NCBI GenBank assembly: GCA_017440275.1
Contig: JAFSHN010000037.1
Coordinates: 1 to 53,269 of the forward strand
Length of the DNA: 53,269 nt
DNA from: Bacillota bacterium
Lineage (GTDB): Bacteria > Bacillota > Clostridia > Peptostreptococcales > Anaerovoracaceae
Direction: 5' to 3'
Below are positions 34,005 to 42,083 of this stretch, piece by piece (position 1 is the first letter of the stretch; every line of letters begins with the position of its first letter). A model generated the notes under the pieces. The model made no database searches, was not told the origin of the DNA, and was given only the letters and a program-made list of their open reading frames with translations. The position numbers and the translations under genes are program-made.

Positions 34005-34020
34005 ATATATTTATGTAATG

Positions 34021-34050
34021 TTTTAGTTGCAAAACACAACGCAACTAAAA
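34021..34050. promoter_or_regulatory. Perfect 10-bp inverted repeat upstream of the XRE gene
   Basis: TTTTAGTTGC (34021-34030) is repeated in inverse at 34041-34050, with a 10-base spacer. It lies 58 bases before the regulator start and may be its own operator. A hairpin function is also possible. Confidence 0.5.
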
Positions 34051-34107
34051 GTAGATAGTCAAAAACTATATTAAATGTTAGACTTAATTAAGAAGGGAGT
34101 TAGTCTA

Positions 34108-35004
34108 ATGAAATTTGGAGATAATTTAAGACAAATTAGGAAAAGCAAAAAAATGTCGCAGGAGCAACTTGCAGAAAAAATGAATGTGACAAGACAATCG
34201 GTTTCGAAATGGGAAAATGGAGAGGCCTACCCCGAAATGAACAATATATTGCAGCTCTGCAAAATATTTAACTGCAGTATATATGATCTGGTTCAAACGG
34301 AAATGAGCGATATTTCCTCGTTGGATGATGAGATTGTTTTGAATGCTGCTAAACTCAATAATGAGAAACAAAAGCAGGTGAAGACTTTAAGCAATATCAT
34401 CAGCTTAATAGGAAAGATAGGAGCAATCGTACTGAAGGTTGCAATACCGTTTATAATTATCGCTATGATAATAGTTCCGTACATTATAAATAATGTAGAA
34501 CTGCAGGGTGAAGAGCTTGTTTTCAGTACGGAAAACATTAAAATTATTGACGGCGACAAGCTTGAAGTAGGAGAATTGATTATAGGAGAGCTAGATGAAG
34601 AAGCCTTGCAAAGCGATGTAGCAAATATGATTAGGAATAATACGAAAACCGAAATAATAATATATGCAGAAGTTGCTTTTGTGTTGCTTGTCATATATAT
34701 ATTGCTTATGGTAGATATCTTGAATAATATAGAAAAATTGTTTAGCAACATCAAAAATAACGACACACCGTTTACTCTTGATAATGTCGGTTATATTAAA
34801 AGAATATCATATTTAATGATTGCACTGATTATAATCGTGCCGCTATCGGGTCTGATTCTTAATTCTGTTTTAGGTTTTACGCAAGGAGAAAGCAGCCTTG
34901 GATTGATTAGTGTCTTAGAAATACTGATTATTTTTAGTATGTCATATATATTTGAATATGGATATGAAATCCAAAAAGATTCAAAGGGGAAAATATATAG
35001 CTAA
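34108..35004 (+). CDS. Membrane-anchored XRE-family regulator
   Basis: A 298-residue protein: an XRE helix-turn-helix at residues about 5-60 (Arg-Gln-Ser-Val-Ser-Lys-Trp-Glu-Asn-Gly), then a helix near 98-124, a short extracytoplasmic segment and further membrane helices near 186-206, 240-262 and 268-287 resembling DUF2975. DNA binding is thus tied to the membrane, which suggests sensing of an envelope or membrane signal. The start at ATG 34108 is eight bases after GGGAG; an upstream in-frame ATG at 34075 has no such site. Flanking genes (secA, lipoprotein) do not reveal a target. The 10-bp inverted repeat upstream may be an autoregulatory site. Confidence 0.85.
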   Translation: MKFGDNLRQIRKSKKMSQEQLAEKMNVTRQSVSKWENGEAYPEMNNILQLCKIFNCSIYDLVQTEMSDISSLDDEIVLNAAKLNNEKQKQVKTLSNIISLIGKIGAIVLKVAIPFIIIAMIIVPYIINNVELQGEELVFSTENIKIIDGDKLEVGELIIGELDEEALQSDVANMIRNNTKTEIIIYAEVAFVLLVIYILLMVDILNNIEKLFSNIKNNDTPFTLDNVGYIKRISYLMIALIIIVPLSGLILNSVLGFTQGESSLGLISVLEILIIFSMSYIFEYGYEIQKDSKGKIYS

Positions 35005-35012
35005 TAAACAGT

Positions 35013-35723
35013 TTATTTCAATACATCATTAATATTGGTTGAGAACGCAGCACCCACCGGGAAGAGTGAATTATTGGACTGTGTTACCTTCAAAAGACCG
35101 TTGCTCTGCAGAACCAGTTTGATAGTCACAGCGTCAGCGCTTCCACCCCAGAAACTTCCTTTTACAATTACCTCTGAATCGGTCAATTCATAATAATGAG
35201 GTTCCTGACCTCCGCCTTCGGAGTAATACTTAGTTCCTTTGAAGACAATAGGTGACTGATTAGGGTCGGTCTGCACGGAATTGAAGTATCTTTCTGTAAC
35301 CACACAGGCATCGCTTTCAAACTGAAGAGCACCTCCAATGAGCATATCCCCTGACACATGAAGATTGCCGATGTATTCCGTATTAGTTTTTAAATTACTT
35401 GTTGGGTTCAGATAGTTTTTGGCACCGCAAACAGTACAAACTCCATTTGAATAATTGTGGCTACCTTTGCCCCCTGTTGTCGCTCCGCATGAACAGGTTG
35501 CCGGAGCCTGACAAGTGGCCTTCGAGTAAGAATGCGAATGAGATTCGGTGTTTTTTTCATCTGTTTTGTCATCCGTCTGAGGCTGGTCTTCGTCACCTGT
35601 CTGAGTTTGTTCATCGTCGAGAAGAACATTGCCTTCACCTTCATTTTTAGGCGTGTCGCCACAGGATGCAAGGGAGAAAATAAGGCACAAGACCATAAGG
35701 ATTATAAAAAGTTTCTTTGCCAT
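35013..35723 (-). CDS. Lipoprotein with zinc-ribbon-like cysteine pairs
   Basis: A 236-residue secreted lipoprotein. The signal peptide (residues 1-20) ends in the lipobox Leu-Ala-Ser-Cys, so C21 is the lipidated residue. An acidic Glu/Asp/Gln/Thr-rich linker (about 25-62) follows. Then two cysteine pairs (Cys-x-Cys near 80-82 and Cys-x-x-Cys near 95-98) with His residues resemble a small zinc-binding unit, often found in Firmicutes surface proteins. The C-terminal 135 residues look beta-rich and have no recognised motif. The start ATG 35723 is preceded by AAGGAGC. Function unknown. Confidence 0.8.
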   Translation of the reverse strand: MAKKLFIILMVLCLIFSLASCGDTPKNEGEGNVLLDDEQTQTGDEDQPQTDDKTDEKNTESHSHSYSKATCQAPATCSCGATTGGKGSHNYSNGVCTVCGAKNYLNPTSNLKTNTEYIGNLHVSGDMLIGGALQFESDACVVTERYFNSVQTDPNQSPIVFKGTKYYSEGGGQEPHYYELTDSEVIVKGSFWGGSADAVTIKLVLQSNGLLKVTQSNNSLFPVGAAFSTNINDVLK

Positions 35724-35776
35724 AATATAAGCTCCTTTTTAATAGGTTGCCTTACTTATACCATATTTTTCCGTAT

Positions 35777-35806
35777 TTGACAAATCCAAACTTCACATGC
35801 TAGAAT
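35777..35806 (+). promoter_or_regulatory. Promoter of mntP
   Basis: TTGACA (35777-35782) and TAGAAT (35801-35806) are spaced by 18 bases. No manganese (yybP-ykoY) riboswitch is visible in the short leader. Confidence 0.65.
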
Positions 35807-35830
35807 TACATAGTTTAGAAGGAGGATAGG

Positions 35831-36406
35831 ATGGGATTTAATTTTTATTTCAGCAGCATAATGCTTGGAGTAGGGCTTGCTATGGATGCCTTTTCTGTAT
35901 CATTGGCAAATGGTCTCAATGAGCCAAATATGAAAGCAGGCAAGCTTTTAGGTGTTGCGGGAATCTTTGCGGGATTTCAGTTTGCAATGCCTTTGATGGG
36001 GTGGGTGCTCGTTTCAACGGCAGCCAGTTATTTTGAAGTACTTAACAGATACATACCGTGGATTGCCCTGATTCTCTTGTGTTTTATCGGTGGCAAAATG
36101 CTCAAAGAGGGCATAGAGAGCCTCGGATGCTGCGACTGTGAGAAACCTCCGGTAGGTTTGATGGGGCTGATGGTGCAGGGAGTTGCAACATCTATCGACG
36201 CATTATCGGTGGGATTTACCATCGCATCATACAATTTCGGTGAAGCACTTCTTGCATGCGGTCTCATTGGAATTGTTACCTTCTTCATATGTGCAGCAGG
36301 CATAGAAATCGGTAAAAAGGCCGGTTGTGCACTTGCAGGAAAAGCAGGAATACTCGGAGGGGTAATTCTTATAGCAATTGGTATTAAGATAGGATTTCTT
36401 GGATAG
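35831..36406 (+). CDS. mntP: Putative manganese efflux pump MntP
   Basis: A 191-residue membrane protein with six predicted helices in two repeats. Each repeat has an Asp-Ala-Phe/Leu-Ser-Val motif: Met-Asp-Ala-Phe-Ser-Val-Ser near residues 18-24 and Ser-Ile-Asp-Ala-Leu-Ser-Val near 121-127, the paired aspartates needed for manganese export. Length is normal for MntP (about 185). The start follows AGAAGGAGG. It stands alone, with its own promoter and a strong terminator. Regulation by a manganese riboswitch, common elsewhere, is not seen. Confidence 0.92.
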   Translation: MGFNFYFSSIMLGVGLAMDAFSVSLANGLNEPNMKAGKLLGVAGIFAGFQFAMPLMGWVLVSTAASYFEVLNRYIPWIALILLCFIGGKMLKEGIESLGCCDCEKPPVGLMGLMVQGVATSIDALSVGFTIASYNFGEALLACGLIGIVTFFICAAGIEIGKKAGCALAGKAGILGGVILIAIGIKIGFLG

Positions 36407-36416
36407 GTTATATAAA

Positions 36417-36453
36417 AACCCGTGTTGTAATTAACAACGCGGGTTCTTTTTTT
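36417..36453 (+). terminator. Terminator after mntP
   Basis: A 12-bp stem (36417-36428 with 36434-36445, one G-T pair) is followed by C and seven T residues. Confidence 0.92.
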
Positions 36454-36513
36454 GGACAAAACTATAAGGAAGAGTTTCCCGTTTTTTAATTTCGTAAGCA
36501 GATGGGGAACTGC

Positions 36514-36739
36514 GGTCTCCCTTTTGTGGAAGTAATGTCTTGTGGGAGACTATAGTTTCTCAAATTTCATACTTCGAGGTAAATTCGAGATAAATTTGAG
36601 ATAAAAGGGGCACAAAAGTCTCCCATATAGACTTGAAAAGCAAAAGAAGGATACAGAAGTCTCCCAATCAAGCAAAAATTATATTTCGAGGGAAACCTTA
36701 GTCTCCCAAAAGTTTTCCTCGAAATTAAAAAAGGAAACT
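36514..36739. repeat. Cluster of ~40-bp palindrome-like units with AGTCTCCC arms (locus C), no gene
   Basis: AGTCTCCC occurs at 36617-36624, 36658-36665 and 36700-36707 (41 and 42 bases apart). GGTCTCCC/GGGAGACT form an inverted pair at 36514-36521/36544-36551. Right-hand partners lie 32 bases from the left arm at 36690-36697 and 36732-36739 (each 6 of 8 bases matching); the unit starting at 36617 lacks a recognisable partner. Three tandem 12-base repeats with TTCGAG/TTTGAG are at 36572-36605. A longer pair, 36683-36696/36712-36725, matches at 13 of 14 bases. The 358-base gap between mntP and the PAQR gene contains no convincing coding frame. Confidence 0.75.
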
Positions 36740-36764
36740 TTTTAAGAGTCTTATGATCAACGAT

Positions 36765-37427
36765 TTAAAACCACACTAAATAATAGAACATAAACACATA
36801 ATGACACGCCGTTCCACCCATCACGAAGAGGTGGAATATTTCGTGAGAACCGAAGTGCTTGAAGCGTTCATCGAAAGCTTTTAATTTCAACGCGTAGATT
36901 ACGCCACCTACTGTATAGAGAATTCCACCTGCCAAAAGCCAGAGGAAACCTCCTAAAGGAAGAGTGTCGATAATCTGAGGCATTGCATAAACGCAGGACC
37001 AACCCATTACAATATAAATCACAGAAGACACCCATTTTGGGCAGTTGGTCCAGAAGAATTTGAACACAATGCCTAAAACAGCAAGGCTCCACACCAGAGC
37101 CAGAAGTTTATAACCCTTGGAATTGTTCAAAGCATTGAGACAAATAGGCGTATAAGTTCCGGCGATGAGAACACAAATCATCATGTGGTCCATCTTCTTC
37201 AGAAGTGCGTTAATCCGCGGTGAAACATCAAAAGTGTGATATGCAGTACTTGCACCGTAGAGCAAAACCGCGCTGGTCATAAAAACGCTGTAACTGATTA
37301 TTTCAGGAATATCGGCACCGACCATAGCAACCTTGACCAGCAGAGGTGAAGTAAACAACATTGCCGCCACAAAAGCTATGAAATGGGTGATAGCGCTGCC
37401 CGGATCCTTTATCTTTGTTAAAACCAT
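36765..37427 (-). CDS. PAQR/hemolysin III-family membrane protein
   Basis: A 220-residue protein with seven predicted membrane helices. The motif Ser-Thr-Ala-Tyr-His near residues 60-64, with a conserved Asp in Lys-Met-Asp-His near residues 78-81 and a final His-x-x-x-His arrangement (His-Glu-Ile-Phe-His near residues 193-197), matches the hemolysin III/PAQR family with a predicted zinc site. Some members are described as hemolysins or lipid hydrolases; a real function here is unknown. The ATG at 37427 follows AAGGGG. It is divergent from the DUF1836 gene, with palindromic sites between them. Confidence 0.88.
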   Translation of the reverse strand: MVLTKIKDPGSAITHFIAFVAAMLFTSPLLVKVAMVGADIPEIISYSVFMTSAVLLYGASTAYHTFDVSPRINALLKKMDHMMICVLIAGTYTPICLNALNNSKGYKLLALVWSLAVLGIVFKFFWTNCPKWVSSVIYIVMGWSCVYAMPQIIDTLPLGGFLWLLAGGILYTVGGVIYALKLKAFDERFKHFGSHEIFHLFVMGGTACHYVFMFYYLVWF

Positions 37428-37444
37428 AATAGTACCCCTTTCGC

Positions 37445-37521
37445 ATCGGTTTTTTAAAAACCGTTCACCTAGAGTTTATAATGTTATTAAAACCATGTCA
37501 AGAGTTTTTCGAAAACCGATG
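37445..37521. promoter_or_regulatory. Paired ATCGGTTTT operator-like sites between divergent genes
   Basis: A palindrome CGGTTTTTTAAAAACCG lies at 37447-37463. The inverse AAAACCGAT recurs near 37513-37521. They lie between the PAQR gene and the DUF1836 regulator, with a TATAAT-like sequence between. They are plausible sites of the DUF1836 protein, by position only. Confidence 0.5.
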
Positions 37522-37589
37522 AGCCCTTTTTGCTTTGACCTTACGGGCAAAATAGTGTAAAATAATTGATGGAATTATGGAGGCTTAAT

Positions 37590-38120
37590 ATGAATAAAAA
37601 TATTCAGGAAAATATAAAAAACGAACTTATCGAGTCCATCAAGGACTTTAAATTACCGAGATATAATGAAATACCAAGTGTGGGCCTTTATCTTGAGCAA
37701 GTGACAAAATATATCGGTGAGTATATTGAACCTTTGGGTATGTCCATTACGTCTTCGATGATAAGCAACTATGTCAAAAAAGACCTGATTGCAAATCCAA
37801 TCAAGAAGCAGTACACCAGAGAGCAGATTGCTTACCTGATTTTCATCGCTATGGCGAAATCTGTTTTGCCGCTGGAAGAAATAAAACTTTTTATTGGCCT
37901 GCAAAAAGCTTCTTATGAAAGTGAAGTTGCATATAACTATTTTTCTCGCGAAATGGAAAAAATATTACAGATAGTTTTTGCACAGGGCGACTATGTGGAC
38001 GGCAGCGAGCAAGAATTCTCTTTGGAGAAGAATATGCTCAGAAATACAGCTGTAGCCATCAGCCACAAAGTTTATCTTGAAAAATTCTTTACCATTATCG
38101 ACGAGAAAGTTAATTTATAA
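37590..38120 (+). CDS. DUF1836-family putative regulator
   Basis: A 176-residue, mainly helical protein of the DUF1836 family. Residues about 55-95, with Met-Ile-Ser-Asn-Tyr-Val-Lys-Lys and Tyr-Thr-Arg-Glu-Gln-Ile-Ala-Tyr-Leu, look like a MerR-type winged helix in which the regulator recognises DNA; the remainder is a helical bundle. It probably acts as a transcription factor. ATG 37590 follows GGAGG at 37579-37583; earlier in-frame starts at 37566 have no such site. It heads the operon with prfB (22 bases downstream). Operator-like sites lie between it and the divergent PAQR gene. Confidence 0.8.
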   Translation: MNKNIQENIKNELIESIKDFKLPRYNEIPSVGLYLEQVTKYIGEYIEPLGMSITSSMISNYVKKDLIANPIKKQYTREQIAYLIFIAMAKSVLPLEEIKLFIGLQKASYESEVAYNYFSREMEKILQIVFAQGDYVDGSEQEFSLEKNMLRNTAVAISHKVYLEKFFTIIDEKVNL

Positions 38121-38142
38121 GTGACATTGAAAGGAGACTGAA

Positions 38143-39244
38143 ATGATTCAATTAGAACACATTAAGTTAGAAATCCCAAATCTAAGGGACACTCTGATGG
38201 AAGTCGGTGACTCTCTTTGACCTGGAAAATTTGGAATCAGAATTAGATAGAATTAATTACGAAATAGAAGAGCCTGACTTTTGGAACGATCCGGAAAAGG
38301 CGCAGAAAAAGATGAAAGAAAAGAAGGCTATGGAGAACAAACTGGACGCCTTCGAAACTCTCGAAGATGCGCTTGATGATATTGAGGAACTCATCGAAAT
38401 TTCGGAGATGGAGGACGACAACTCGGCAGTGAAGGAAATAGAAAAAATGTATGAAGATTTCCAAAACCGATTGGAAGATATGAGAATTTCCACGCTGCTG
38501 ACAGGTAAGTACGACAACTGCAGTGCCATCGTTTCAATCCATGCAGGAACAGGAGGAGTTGATGCTCAGGACTGGGCAGATATGCTGCTCAGACTGTATA
38601 CCCGTTGGTGCGACAAGAAGGGCTATAAAGTGACTTTGACCGACTATCAGCGAGACACAGAAGCAGGTATTAAGAGTGCTACAATGATGGTAGACGGTGA
38701 AAACGCCTATGGATATTTGAAGAATGAAAAAGGCGTTCACCGCCTGGTGCGTATTTCTCCGTTTAACACAGCGGGCAAGCGACAGACTTCTTTTGCTCAG
38801 CTTGATGTTATGCCTCAGGTTGAAGAGGATCTTTCCGTGGAAATTGCACCTGACGATTTGAAAATAGATACTTTCAGAGCCAGCGGAGCCGGTGGACAGC
38901 ACGTCAACAAAACTGACTCGGCTATAAGAATCACCCATTTGCCGACTAATATCGTTGTAAGCTGCCAAAACGAACGAAGCCAGCATCAAAACAAGGAAGT
39001 GGCAATGAAAATTCTGTTTGCCAAGCTGGCAGAGCTGAAGGAACAGGAACATAAGGAAACATTGCAGGAACTGAAAGGCGATTACTCTATGAACACTTGG
39101 GGTTCTCAGATTCGATCTTATGTATTCCAGCCATATACGATGGTCAAAGACCACAGAACAGGAGCTGAAACCTCAAATGTAAACGCTGTGATGGACGGCG
39201 ATATCGACTATTTCATCAATGAAAAATTAAAACAGAAGGACTAA
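38143..39244 (+). CDS. prfB: Peptide chain release factor 2 with programmed +1 frameshift
   Basis: RF2 of 366 residues made by joining 38143-38217 with 38219-39244. Translation starts at ATG 38143 after AAGGAG. After 25 codons it meets CTT TGA C, the classic RF2 autoregulatory site, with the in-frame stop at 38218-38220; slippage by +1 continues as Leu-Asp-Leu-Glu-Asn. A GGTGA lies shortly before the shift site as the likely stimulatory Shine-Dalgarno-like element, weaker than the E. coli one. The downstream part contains Ser-Pro-Phe for stop-codon recognition and Gly-Gly-Gln for peptide release. RF2 recognises UGA/UAA; low RF2 promotes the frameshift. Confidence 0.96.
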
Positions 39245-39251
39245 AGATAGA

Positions 39252-41426
39252 ATGAATATTATACAAAAACTTGCTGCGGAATTTAAAGTAAAAGTTACTC
39301 AGGTAGAGCAGACGATTGCCCTCATTGACGAAGGAAATACAATTCCTTTTATTGCCCGTTACAGAAAAGAAGTGACAGGTGGTCTTACTGACGTCACACT
39401 GCGTGATATGGACGAAAGACTCAAATATCTCCGCAACCTGGAAGAAAGAAAAGAAGAAGTTATCAGACTCATTGAAGAACAGGGCAAACTTACTGAAGAC
39501 CTGAAAGCTGAAATCGAAAAAGCAGAAGTTCTCCAGAGAGTTGAAGACCTTTACAAGCCATTTAAGCAGAAGAAGGCAACCCGTGCCTCTAAGGCAAAGG
39601 AAAAGGGTCTGGAACCGTTGGCTATGTTCATCTATGCTCAACTCGAAACCAAGGGAACACCTGAAGATGAGGCACAGAAATACATCAATCCTGAAAAGGA
39701 AGTAAATACTGCAGCAGAAGCACTTGCAGGAGCTTTAGACATCATAGCAGAAATGATTGCCGACGATCCTGAAATCACAAAGGCTGTCCGTGAAAAGACT
39801 TTTGCCTCCGGTATCATTTCCACAGAAGCCACAGATCCTGAAGAAAAGACTGTATATGATATGTATTACGACCGTCAGGAAGCGCTTGCGAAGATTCCTA
39901 ACCACAGAGTTCTCGCTGTGAACCGCGGCGAAAAGGAAAAGAAACTGAAGGTTAAGGTCAATGTTAACGTGGAAGAAATCCATGCACTTATTGCCAAGGA
40001 TGTAATTAAAAACGAAAAATCTATTTTCTTTGGATTACTGCAGGATACAATCGCTGATGCTTACAAGAGACTTATGGCTCCTTCCATCGAAAGAGAAATG
40101 AGAAATCTCCTGACTGAAAGAGCAGAAGCAGAAGCTGTAAAGATTTTCGCAAAGAACACAGAAAGCCTCTTGATGGCACCTCCTGTCAAAGGCAAGAGAG
40201 TCATCAGTATTGACCCGGGTTACAGAACAGGCTGTAAGGTGGCAGCTCTCGACGAGACAGGCAAGTTGAAAGCATATACTACAGTGTACCCTACTGAACC
40301 TAAAAAGGATATCGCTGGCACAGAAGCTGTCCTGAAAAAGATGGTAGAAAAGTACAACATCGACATCATTGTTGTAGGTAATGGTACTGCTTCAAGAGAG
40401 ACTGAAGAAGTGGTTGCAAACTTCATCAAGAAAAACAATTATCCAATTCAATATACTATCGTAAACGAAGCAGGAGCCTCCGTTTACTCTGCATCCAAGC
40501 TGGCAACGGAAGAATATCCTGACCTGGATGTTACAACAAGAGGTGCTATGTCTCTTGGCAGACGTCTGCAGGACCCTCTTGCAGAACTTGTTAAAATCGA
40601 CCCTAAGAGCATCGGCGTTGGTCAGTATCAGCACGACATTAACCAGAAGCTGCTGGAAGGTGCTCTTACAAATGTAGTGGAAAACTGTGTAAACAGAGTA
40701 GGCGTTGATCTGAACACCGCTTCACCGTCACTGCTTTCTTACATTGCCGGTATCAATATGGGTATCGCAAAGAACATCGTTGCTTACAGAGAAGAAAAAG
40801 GTAAATTTACTGACAGAAAAGAACTTCTCAAAGTTTCTAAGCTGGGAGAAAAGGCCTTCGGTCAGTGTGCCGGCTTCCTCAGAATTGCTGACGGAAAAAA
40901 CCCTCTTGATGCGACTTCCGTTCACCCTGAATCCTACGGCGCGGCTAAAGCAATGATGGAAAAACTGGGAGTTGACCCTGAAGCAATCCGTAAGGGTGGC
41001 GATCAGACTATCGAAAAGAAAATTAAAGAAATTTATAAGGCAAAGAGCCTTTCCCAGAGTATTGCCAAGATGGCAGAAGAACTGGGTATCGGTGAATTGA
41101 CACTTACAGACATCATCGAAGAAATGAAAAAACCTGCAAGAGACCCTCGTGAAGATGCACCTCCTGTAGTTTTCAGAAACGATGTAAAGAGTTTTGAAGA
41201 CCTGAAAATAGATATGGAAATGACAGGCACCGTTCGTAACGTAGTTGACTTTGGTGCTTTCGTGGATATCGGCGTTAAGAATGATGGACTTGTTCACATA
41301 TCGCAAATGAGCGATAAGTACATTAAGCATCCTATGGATGTGGTTTCTGTAGGTGATACAGTAAAAGTAAAAATCATCTCCATTGACTATGACAAGATGA
41401 AAGTCGGACTGACAATGAAACTCTAA
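39252..41426 (+). CDS. tex: Tex-family RNA-binding protein
   Basis: A 724-residue Tex/YqgF-S1 protein: N-terminal helical Tex domain (1-190), YqgF-like RNase H fold near residues 320-445 (Ser-Ile-Asp-Pro-Gly-Tyr-Arg-Thr-Gly), helix-hairpin-helix near 490-560 (Gly-Ile-Asn-Met-Gly-Ile-Ala-Lys-Asn) and C-terminal S1 domain (about 648-718) with Val-Asp-Phe-Gly-Ala-Phe-Val-Asp. Tex proteins bind nucleic acid and act in transcription or RNA turnover. It is separated from prfB by seven bases. No predicted catalytic activity is certain. The gene is complete. Confidence 0.95.
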   Translation: MNIIQKLAAEFKVKVTQVEQTIALIDEGNTIPFIARYRKEVTGGLTDVTLRDMDERLKYLRNLEERKEEVIRLIEEQGKLTEDLKAEIEKAEVLQRVEDLYKPFKQKKATRASKAKEKGLEPLAMFIYAQLETKGTPEDEAQKYINPEKEVNTAAEALAGALDIIAEMIADDPEITKAVREKTFASGIISTEATDPEEKTVYDMYYDRQEALAKIPNHRVLAVNRGEKEKKLKVKVNVNVEEIHALIAKDVIKNEKSIFFGLLQDTIADAYKRLMAPSIEREMRNLLTERAEAEAVKIFAKNTESLLMAPPVKGKRVISIDPGYRTGCKVAALDETGKLKAYTTVYPTEPKKDIAGTEAVLKKMVEKYNIDIIVVGNGTASRETEEVVANFIKKNNYPIQYTIVNEAGASVYSASKLATEEYPDLDVTTRGAMSLGRRLQDPLAELVKIDPKSIGVGQYQHDINQKLLEGALTNVVENCVNRVGVDLNTASPSLLSYIAGINMGIAKNIVAYREEKGKFTDRKELLKVSKLGEKAFGQCAGFLRIADGKNPLDATSVHPESYGAAKAMMEKLGVDPEAIRKGGDQTIEKKIKEIYKAKSLSQSIAKMAEELGIGELTLTDIIEEMKKPARDPREDAPPVVFRNDVKSFEDLKIDMEMTGTVRNVVDFGAFVDIGVKNDGLVHISQMSDKYIKHPMDVVSVGDTVKVKIISIDYDKMKVGLTMKL

Positions 41427-41435
41427 GGAGGCCAA

Positions 41436-42083
41436 ATGGTAAATACGGTTATTTTCGATTTTGACGGAACTCTCATCGACACCAACGATGTAATTCTGGC
41501 ATCCTGGCAGCACACATACAGACACTTTCTGGGTCACGATGTTTCCGTTGAACACATTACGAAGACATTTGGAGAACCGCTGATGAAAACTTTAGCCAGG
41601 GAATTTCCGGACGTACCGCCACAGGAGAGCGCAGAAGTGTACAGAACTTATCAGCGTAAAATGGCTGCAGATATGGTCAAGCTGTTCCCGGGTGTTGTTG
41701 AAATGCTTCAGACTGTTAAGGACAGAGGTTATAAAATAGGAATAGTCACATCAAGAACCAAAGAATCTACCATGAATTATCTCGAAATGTTCAATATAGG
41801 AGGCTTCTTTGACGGACTTGTAAGCTGTGATGATACCAGTATTCACAAACCTAATCCTGAGCCACTGTTAATGGGCCTTGAAAAACTAGGAGCGTCAGCA
41901 GAAGAATCCATAATGGTGGGAGACAGCATTTTTGATATAAAATGTGCTAATAATGCAGGTGTCAAGTCTGTGCTTGTAGACTGGCGCGTGGCGAGTGACA
42001 ATGAGAATTTATCACAGTGTCAGATTGATTATAAAATTACTGCGCCATTGGAACTTATAAAGGTACTTGAAGAGGTGAAATAG
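41436..42083 (+). CDS. HAD-family phosphatase, PpaX-like
   Basis: A 215-residue HAD hydrolase: Asp-Phe-Asp-Gly-Thr-Leu near residues 8-13 holds the nucleophile and the acid/base Asp, Thr-Ser-Arg-Thr near residues 104-107 is motif II, and Lys-Pro-Asn-Pro near 137-140 with Gly-Asp-Ser-Ile-Phe-Asp near 159-164 are motifs III/IV. The cap sequence resembles pyrophosphatase PpaX, which hydrolyses the pyrophosphate formed by HPr-Ser-P dephosphorylation, but phosphoglycolate phosphatase is also possible. It follows tex after nine bases (AAGGAGG). Its stop overlaps the addB start by one base. Confidence 0.85.
   Translation: MVNTVIFDFDGTLIDTNDVILASWQHTYRHFLGHDVSVEHITKTFGEPLMKTLAREFPDVPPQESAEVYRTYQRKMAADMVKLFPGVVEMLQTVKDRGYKIGIVTSRTKESTMNYLEMFNIGGFFDGLVSCDDTSIHKPNPEPLLMGLEKLGASAEESIMVGDSIFDIKCANNAGVKSVLVDWRVASDNENLSQCQIDYKITAPLELIKVLEEVK

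Noticed and set aside
35724-35830. Manganese (yybP-ykoY) riboswitch before mntP
   Set aside because: The leader is too short and the promoter boxes lie within 55 bases of the start codon.
36617-36739. CRISPR array
   Set aside because: The regularly spaced AGTCTCCC is only 8 bases, too short for a CRISPR repeat; there are three copies, the spacing parts contain inverse partners, and no cas gene is near.
40728-41555. A 275-codon minus-strand open frame within tex
   Set aside because: Opposite-strand shadow of tex, with no family resemblance and no start signal.
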